64,000 bases of DNA, taken from assembly GCA_003313425.1 (NCBI GenBank), contig NHZP01000019.1, positions 620,001 through 684,000 of the forward strand, read 5' to 3'. This DNA is from Pseudopyrenochaeta lycopersici (taxonomy: Eukaryota; Ascomycota; Dothideomycetes; Pleosporales; Pseudopyrenochaetaceae). Shown here in pieces: positions 57,111-64,000 of the stretch. How positions within the stretch are numbered: position 1 is the first letter of the stretch; each line of letters starts with the position of its first letter. The position numbers and the translations under genes were made by a program. Below the pieces are notes generated by a model. The model was given only the letters and a program-made list of their open reading frames with translations. It was not told the DNA's origin and made no database searches.

Positions 57111-57671
57111 TGCAGTTGGAGAGGCTTGAAATGGGCTGTTCGCGTCGAAGCTTCAATTCGATGTTGATGTCACCGAAAGATTTGAGCACGGACATTGGAG
57201 ATGCACGACCCAGCATCACCCAGCGACCAAAAGTCGGGGCATTACAACGATCCACATAATAGCTAACATAATCATCTAACCATTTTGCATATCCGCATTT
57301 ACATTATAGATGATGGTCTGTCTGTAAGTTCTCAATTTAGTAATCGTCCTTGTCATTCACTTAGAAATTATTTCCATCGCTATACACTATTTTAGTTTAT
57401 GTATTATCTGTGCTCCCAAACAACCCAACCAGACAGCCTCTGGGACACGGTTGGGATACAACAATGATTGACACACGCCCTTCGACTGGAATTCTCGTCA
57501 TCGAGGGTCTGATTTTGGGCAGCGGTACGAGCATTCACCTCGCATATGCAATTTAATGGGATCCTTTACTCAATATGATACGTGACTATATTGCAGTCTC
57601 GTTCTGAGTACTGGTAGAGTTCGTCGCGGTAGTGACAAAGAAATTGAAGTTGGTACACTTGAAGACACTCA
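57111..57671. other. Intergenic region between COQ3 and the kinase-RhoGAP gene
   Basis: About 0.56 kb on the way from the end of the kinase-RhoGAP gene to the COQ3 start. No gene seen; AT-rich near 57240-57410; it should hold the COQ3 promoter and the preceding gene's terminator. Confidence 0.5.
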
Positions 57672-60600
57672 TCAGTCGAAAATCTTGCGAAATGTCCTTC
57701 TCAAACCGCTAGTGATGCCGTGGTTGGTTACGCCAGGGTCTACATCAAGTGAGCTTGACTTTGACCTCGATTTGCGGTCAGAGGTCATTGCTGGCGAAGT
57801 TTCATCCGGTTCTGTGAGATATACTGTTGATTCGAAAAAGTCCACTGGCAAGGACATGTCTGCTGCTGAAAAGAAGCCTTGTTTCCCATGCAATTCCCCA
57901 GTCCACCAATCTGTATGGGACACCGTCAGTTCATGTCAAATAAGTAATCTAAAATTGCCGCTACTTACTATTTATCCTGCTCGTTCTCTTGATGACACGG
58001 ATCTTGTCACCTGATTTGTAGGAAAGATAGTCTTTGCTGATTTGGGCTGCGTTCAAGTCGTACGTAGCCGTGACATAGTGAGAAGGTGGATATATATATT
58101 CAGGACCAGGTGGATCTTCACCAGGAACTGGCGGAAGCCTTGGAGCAATATTCGATTTTTTGAACATAGGCCGCGATCCAAGGAAAGAGGGGAGGAGATA
58201 TTTGGCATTGAAGATTAAGAAGTCAACGATCGCCGTTGCCAGACTAGTGTCATCGCCTGAATCGAGCCGGAAGATGCCTGGTTGGAATTTGGAAGCCAAC
58301 TCTTCTGAAGTAGCATTGAATCTTGCGAAAAACGCTAGAAGATATGCTAAAGTATTGCGGTTCGCCTCAGGGAGAGAATTGATAACGTCTACACACGATT
58401 TTAGTCCAGACTCATTGCCACTCCATGGAGTCAAGAGGGGTTTCGACACAGTTGACGGTATCAGGGGTTCTGGAAGGGACGACAGATAGGCATGAAGGAT
58501 TTTGCCTGCATGAGCACTATTATTGTCCCAGAAAAACCCTGCGCCATAAGTGGGGTACAAGTTAAAGACCGATATCAATGCATTAATCTTCTCATCCTCC
58601 ATAAAATTGTCGAAACACTCGATACCGGGGCGGTTTGGATCAGGTGGGCCGGTCTTGGGTTTGCTTGAACCTAGACTGCTGTCAAGGAAGTCTTCTAAAA
58701 GTCATCATACCATTTACTGACCTATTTTAATCAGATGTTGGCAGCATTTAGCAACTACGAGAGGAACCAAGCCCTTAATATCCACAAACCCGCCAAAATC
58801 AATGTATGTGGAACGTCTCTCACTGGCATATTGCACACTTATCCATACTGGGATCCCGAAGACTTCTTGATGATGCGTATCGGCGAGAGATCCTACTATG
58901 TGGATGTTAGCTACCTTATGACAAGTAGGAAGCTCTGTGCTAACAGTCTTGCATGATGTATGAATCCACTAATGGAGCATACTTGTCAATTTGATGTTGC
59001 GAGACGCCTTCTGCAAGCAATTGTACAACCATAGCCTTTCGCCGGTGACTCGCCATACCTGTAACGGAAGTATTCACGGGCGCTTGTGTCTCCGACACAG
59101 AAGGTTTAGAAGCGGAAGGATTGTCCTTCTGAGGTTCTCGTTCCGCAGCGGCGGCCAAAACAGGGATAGTCGATGAATTCGCCATAGACATGGCGCTCCT
59201 GGAAAAGTTGCGAGACATATGATTGTATGGGAGCTCTTTCTTGAGCCCACAATTCTCTTTGATAGGCTCTTCAATCCTCGTCAATCCCTCTGGCCCTTTT
59301 TCTGGAACAAGTATCCGTCCAGCTGCTGAGCCCCCTAGTATATCCTTGGCATTAACGATCATGAACTTCAGGATCGAAGAGTTCAATATTGCCTCTTTTC
59401 CTGCAGCTTTTTCCGGATGGCCAAAGAAAACAGAGTGATATTTATCCGCAGTGGTAGCTGATATTATGGACGATTGCTTTGAGCAGAATGCAAATAGATC
59501 GAGCATGTAGAAAATCAATGTGAAGCTGGGTATTGGAATCGCAAGTAAATTCTTTTGGATCGTCGTAATCATTTCGAGCGGAGCAACATCGAGTTGCCAG
59601 ATCGCGTGTAATTCCCTAACAGTGTTTGTGGGAAGGAGTCGGTCTGGAAGGCTTGTTATAAACGTATAAAGAACTCTTCGGCAATTACCGCGTTCATTGG
59701 GGGGCCAATAATATTCTTGTCCGTAATCATGGGTTTCAAACTCAGACAGGGCCATTTGAAATGATGGATTAGAGAGCCAAGAATTCTTATCCCTCAGAGT
59801 GTTCGCAGTAACTCCAAGGATCATCCGCTCCGGATGGGCTGTACATTGTCAGAAAAGCCTTGCGAATACAAAACTGCCGTTGAATTTAAGTAAGAACATC
59901 TGAAAGTAAGATCTGCTCTTGAGTCCCCAATTGAGTACATTGAGAGCTGTCATCATGTTCGCTATCGCAGTGCAGACTCAGAGGCGCTTTCACTTACAAT
60001 TCTTTCTTATGAATTCACCACATCTAGCGACAATGGTAGGAATTGGTCCTTCAAGGTACGAACCGCCCACCGTCTCCATCGAAACTAGGTTAACAAAAGC
60101 GTACTGTATGCTAACCTCGAGTGGAACCCCGATTACTTTGCGCGGCCTATGCTCTACCGCTTACATCGAGTCAGGCGTGGAAAAAAAGAGTGCGACAGTC
60201 TAACTCACTGATAGATTCGACATGTTGAGGGGTGCTTTTCACAACCTCCTGCTCAACTTGTTGGTCTGGCAAAGACGCTATAGCATCAGAAAAAACTTCT
60301 TTTTGTGGAAGAACCATTGACTGTTCAGAGTGTCCCATCTGCAGCGAAGCCGGACTTTCCAGAGCAGGGCTGATGCTCAGAGATCCTTTTTTGTCCAGTG
60401 AATTCTCCGCATCTAGCCTTGTTTTGCTCACAGAAGGAGTTCTCTTCTCGGATTGATCTTCTTCGGGCTTGCCGCGAGGAGATCTGTCCAAAGATGTAGG
60501 ACTTGAAGGTACAAGAGGGGCTTCTATCTTCTCGGCGACCGTGACTTGAGATTCCTCGTTCGTTATCAAATTTTCCGCGTTCTGTGCTTCCGCTTCAGAG

Positions 60601-62083
60601 TATCTGGTTTCAGATTGTATAATTGCGCCTTGTTTGAGATCATAATCTGCGAGGCTGTCTGCCGAGTCGGATTCAAGACCTGGCACACAGCAGATGCCAC
60701 AAAACATATTTGGAGTCGTATCCATGTCGCTTGTTTCCGGAAAGGTTATCATCTCTAGTATTTCCGCAGCCTTAAGTCTTGCATTCCGATCAACGAGGAG
60801 CATCTTCTCAATCCACGTAAATGTGCGCTTGCAATTGAAGTTTGCAGTCTTCTTCAGTTCCTGTATGAGTTCTGAAATCGCTACAGGATCAGTATGAAAG
60901 TGGGTGCTCTTCGAATTTCTGTTGATGAAACAGTTTTTGATCCATTCCACGTTTAATCCTTGCAAAGCTGCTGTCATCTCCAAGAACACGCAGCCGAGTG
61001 ACCAGATATCAGAGGACGTATTACGTGATCCATAGCTGGCCACCTCAGGGGCACAATAACGCGCAGACGCTGGTGTGATCCCCGATGTAGTGCTTCCATC
61101 ATCACCTGCGAAGTCGCGAGAAAGACCAAAGTCAGTGAGAAGAACATTACCCTGGACTACCAAGATGTTTTGCGGCTTGATATCTTTATGCCGGATGTCC
61201 TTTCCATGAAGGTACTAGAAATGAAAGCGTCAACTCAATGTTTGTCTCCTTACAATCTCTACGCATAGAAGTTACTTACAGCAAGCGCTGCAGTCAGACA
61301 TCCAAAGAATGTCCTCAAATTTGAGGACATTTCGGCGGCCGTTGGCTGGTCCCGCACGTAGATTGGTGATTGGGTTCGCTCGGTTTCGACCGGTCGAAGA
61401 AGTGCACATAGACGTTCATTGTAGGCAGCGAGGTCAGTGTCCGCGACTGGTGACATGACTAGGCCTAGATAACTCTTGTCCGTGTAGCTACCAATATACT
61501 GGACAATGTGATGGTGTTTCAAACTCTTCATGATTTTCATTTCGTTTAGAAACCCTCGGAGAGCTTCACGCGAGGACTTATTTCCAAAGACAGCTCGTCT
61601 GCGCATGCGTTTGAGAGCAAATTGCCTGAAGCTAGTTTTACTGCGTATCTTGTCTACCTGGCCATAGCCACCGCTGCCCAGCCTCCCGAGTATCTCGAAG
61701 GGCATACAATCTTGGGGTGCAAAGTGTATGTGCCTCCCATTTTCCAAATCAAGCGATTTAGTCAAGATAATTTCTTGTCGTTGGACGATTGCGGACTTGA
61801 TACTCGGCTCGAGGAAGCTGGGAAGACTACGAGCCTCCGCGACAGGGAACCACTGGTCGGTAAACCCCACTTTGACCAACTCTTCAATTGTATCCAAATG
61901 TCCGATCGTTCGGAACAAAATGTACGTTCGAGGACATTTCGAGGCAACATGTCCGCACTGCTCGAGCAGAATCGCGATCTCATCTATGTCGCGATCTTCG
62001 AACCTCGTCCGAGGCTGTGCGACATCGAAGTACGTCGCGAGCCGCTCGGTTGGCGTCGCGAAAGGTGAGCGCACCGATGTCAT
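57672..62083 (-). CDS. Predicted protein kinase - tandem RhoGAP - SH3 fusion protein
   Basis: Seven exons by splice consensus: 62083-61280, 61214-60209, 60153-59998, 59838-58945, 58862-58722, 58694-57969 and 57910-57672. Every phase closes, giving 1321 residues. Residues 1-128 are a fungal kinase N-region (RTYILFRTIGHLDTIEELV). The kinase has LGRLGSGGYGQV, catalytic Lys158 (FALKRM), loop IRHKDIKPQNIL (HKD for HRD), DFG at 296-298 and CAPE at 322-325. A Ser-rich linker runs to 603. RhoGAP-like domain 1 (about 608-830) starts VIGVPLEVSIQYAFV with PTIVARCGEFIRKN; domain 2 (about 955-1185) starts FFGIPVWISVQYASE with PLVVAKCCQHLIK and LSSLPEPLIP. An SH3 domain (about 1203-1262) has ATYDL, SGDKIRVIKRTS and NWWTGELHGKQGFF. 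Both arginine-finger places lack Arg. The exon 4/5 join uses a weak donor (GTTAGC); two separate genes remain possible. Confidence 0.65.
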
Positions 62084-62756
62084 GCGTCGCTGTCATCGAA
62101 GAGTTGTTTTTGCAATATTTGACCATGAAGTCACAATTTCGACTTCCATGAAGGTCTTGAATGGAAGAGATGCCTACAGAGGGCTTCAGGCTGAGGCGCG
62201 ACATTCTGATCTTGGCGATGCGGCTGACTGCATACGCGCCTCAATCAAGCCAGCTAATGCCTGCGAAAGGCATGGGCTGTCCTGAAAACGAAGATCCTCA
62301 ATTCCTTTGCAATGTGATTTCTCAACTATCTCCAAGCTCCACACGCACTCTAGATCGCGTAACACTGTGAGACCTGTACTTCTACCGACTTCTGCACGTC
62401 TCGGATTAGTTCGAACGTCATGCATAATGGGTGCCTAGGTGGTGCTTGTTCACGACCCTTGGTGGAGTGGGTAATATGAGAACAGAAGCCAGCAAGTTTG
62501 TCAAAGAGAGGAGTTTTTCTAAGGCACTGTGTAAAAAAAGATTGCGAATATCTTGCAATTTGGTATGCTTTAGCATTTTGGACTGTGTTGACGAGGGGTG
62601 GTGACTCTAGAACTCAGCGACTTTGCAGCACACAGAAGAAATAAAAATGACGTTTGTTTCATTTCATCAATAGAAGTTCATTATCGCGCATAGCAATTCC
62701 AAAGTTGCTGTTTCTGCCCATGACCAGTAATCATAGACAAGATTTTCAGCGCTTGT
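62084..62756. other. Intergenic region between PAN2 and the kinase-RhoGAP gene
   Basis: About 0.67 kb. No supported gene. It holds the PAN2 3' flank and the promoter of the kinase-RhoGAP gene, both on the minus strand. Confidence 0.5.
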
Positions 62757-64000
62757 TTATCTTCGCATTGGGCTCCTAAACCCTACACTCCCAAATGTGC
62801 TCCCACCCTTCTTCGGTGTCGTCATCGGTTCGGGCGTATCTCGTCCCGCGACGCTTGCACTTGGTCTGCCATTTCCTCCAGCTGCTGCCCCGCTACTGCC
62901 TGGCGCCTTGAAACGCATCTGACTTCCGGTCGCGTAGATGTCGTTCAACATTTGTTCTAAGACGCCTGCGTCCACAAACTCCTCATACTTCCTCCACAGC
63001 TTCAGTGCTGTGGTCGCGTCCTCGATTGAGTCATGGGTATCCTCCTGAATTTTCTCCTTGAGCACACACCACGCGAGAAATTTGAGGTTGAGTTTACGAC
63101 GGAAATCGGACTTGAAAAATAGATTGGACGTGTCCACGACTTGTGATTTGGGCACGTGGATGTTGATTGTGCGGAAGTCGTTGGCCAGGGAATGACCGAC
63201 GAAGACACAGCCAAGGTTCAAGAGGAGCCAGAGTTTCTTGTAGGCATGCTTGAGACTGACGGGGGCATGTGAGGACGTTTCACGGTTGAGGTCACCGGGT
63301 GAGATACCGGACCATTCGGTGAGATAGTCGACAACTGGTTCAGTGACGGCAATGTAGTCGTCAATAAATGGTAAACCAGCGAGTTCGCCTTCGCCACGGC
63401 AGACGGACACCCGAGCAAGGCCCTTACGATCTGGACGGATCGTTTGGCGTGTACCATCGGCCTTCATCTCGATTTCTTCAGCCTGCAGCCTGATGAACTC
63501 CGCATCAATAGCTACCGGGTATCCAGGACGCGGTGTCTCTGTCGAAGCTTGAAGCAGCTTGAACTTCGCTTCCGGCGGCGTAGGATTCGACGACCACCAT
63601 CGGTACAGTATTGATGTATCTAGACTCTCCTTCCATGAGTCGTCAATCTTGTTCCTGGCTGCCTTCAACTGATATGTTAGAACAGATGGTAGCTTCCAGC
63701 TCGGCTCGAAGCGCAGCGCTTCTTCTTTCGGTATTGGTCTGACAAGAAAGTCGTTGAACAGATGCCACTTGTCCTCTTCATCTGCTTCACGAGACGATGG
63801 TGCTGTATTAATAGTGGCGACGAGGTGCGGTTTCTGGTGCTCTCCGCTATTGATGTCGGCAACAACACCCACAAGCTCATACACCATGATATCGAATACG
63901 CCGCGTTGTAGATGCAGCTTCAGATCCTGGCCCTCGAAGCAGTAGAACTGACCTTGATCAACTATTATCCCGATCTCTTGCGGCAGCCAGTTTGGTATTG
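62757..64000 (-). CDS. PAN2: PAN2, catalytic subunit of the PAN poly(A) deadenylase, C-terminal part (5' truncated)
   Basis: Pan2 with Pan3 trims poly(A) tails in the cytoplasm. The frame is open from the window edge to TAA at 62757, about 414 residues; the WD40 part and most of the inactive USP-like domain lie outside. The visible part begins with the end of the USP-like domain (MVYELVGVVADI, WHLFNDFLVRPI). The DEDD exonuclease follows: VAIDAEFIRL (Asp, Glu), LGCVFVGHSLANDFRTINI (Asp) and DTHDSIEDATTALKLW (His-type closing block with Asp). The extreme C-terminus is Gly/Ser/Pro-rich (GSSGAAAGGNGRPS). No intron is needed in this part. Catalytic residues are intact. Confidence 0.95.
   Translation of the reverse strand, partial: IPNWLPQEIGIIVDQGQFYCFEGQDLKLHLQRGVFDIMVYELVGVVADINSGEHQKPHLVATINTAPSSREADEEDKWHLFNDFLVRPIPKEEALRFEPSWKLPSVLTYQLKAARNKIDDSWKESLDTSILYRWWSSNPTPPEAKFKLLQASTETPRPGYPVAIDAEFIRLQAEEIEMKADGTRQTIRPDRKGLARVSVCRGEGELAGLPFIDDYIAVTEPVVDYLTEWSGISPGDLNRETSSHAPVSLKHAYKKLWLLLNLGCVFVGHSLANDFRTINIHVPKSQVVDTSNLFFKSDFRRKLNLKFLAWCVLKEKIQEDTHDSIEDATTALKLWRKYEEFVDAGVLEQMLNDIYATGSQMRFKAPGSSGAAAGGNGRPSASVAGRDTPEPMTTPKKGGSTFGSVGFRSPMRR

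Overview
The window is nuclear DNA of a filamentous ascomycete, most likely a Dothideomycete such as one of the Pleosporales. The class call is an inference from protein flavour and carries moderate confidence. The evidence is short (mostly about 48-100 nt) GT-AG introns with GTAAGT/GTATGT-like donors, HET-domain genes, PTH11-like membrane proteins, secreted subtilisins, a dispersed single 5S rRNA gene, and C-to-T/G-to-A decay resembling repeat-induced point mutation (RIP).

Layout. 0-13 kb: the 3' part of exocyst SEC3, a PTH11-like rhodopsin-fold membrane protein, an F-box protein, an MFS anion transporter of the Dal5/Tna1 type, and an unrecognised acidic protein carrying eight copies of a SDVxELVRWVSR-like motif. 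13-21 kb: two secreted proteinase-K-like subtilisins on the minus strand, with 4.5 kb of apparently gene-free DNA between them. 21-34 kb: an accessory, partly decayed stretch. It holds a RIP-marked dispersed repeat (24.6 kb, partner at 33.8 kb), a possibly RNase-H-fold orphan gene, a 119-nt 5S rRNA gene, a HET-domain pseudogene with two in-frame TGA codons, a 5S pseudogene, and a broken SRPK-like kinase. 34-41 kb: a large secreted laccase preceded by two chitin-binding modules and a PAN/apple-like module, then an intact HET-domain gene. 41-64 kb: mostly conserved genes. These are a nucleotide-sugar-transporter-like protein, a vacuolar Ca2+/H+ exchanger, a GH81 endo-beta-1,3-glucanase, UTP14 divergent from mitoribosomal mL41, COQ3, a large kinase-RhoGAP-RhoGAP-SH3 gene, and the 3' end of PAN2.

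The outer parts serve exocytosis, ribosome assembly, mRNA decay, ubiquinone synthesis and calcium storage. The middle looks like an environment-facing and self-recognition island (proteases, laccase, HET, kinases) shaped by duplication and RIP.

The most notable items are: the predicted 1321-residue kinase with two pseudo-RhoGAP domains and an SH3 domain, in which every inferred splice junction keeps frame; the chitin-binding/PAN/laccase chimera; the eight-repeat acidic protein; and the 5S gene and 5S pseudogene bracketing a RIP-damaged HET gene. Exon coordinates were worked out by hand from splice consensus and reading phase; no transcript data or database search was used.
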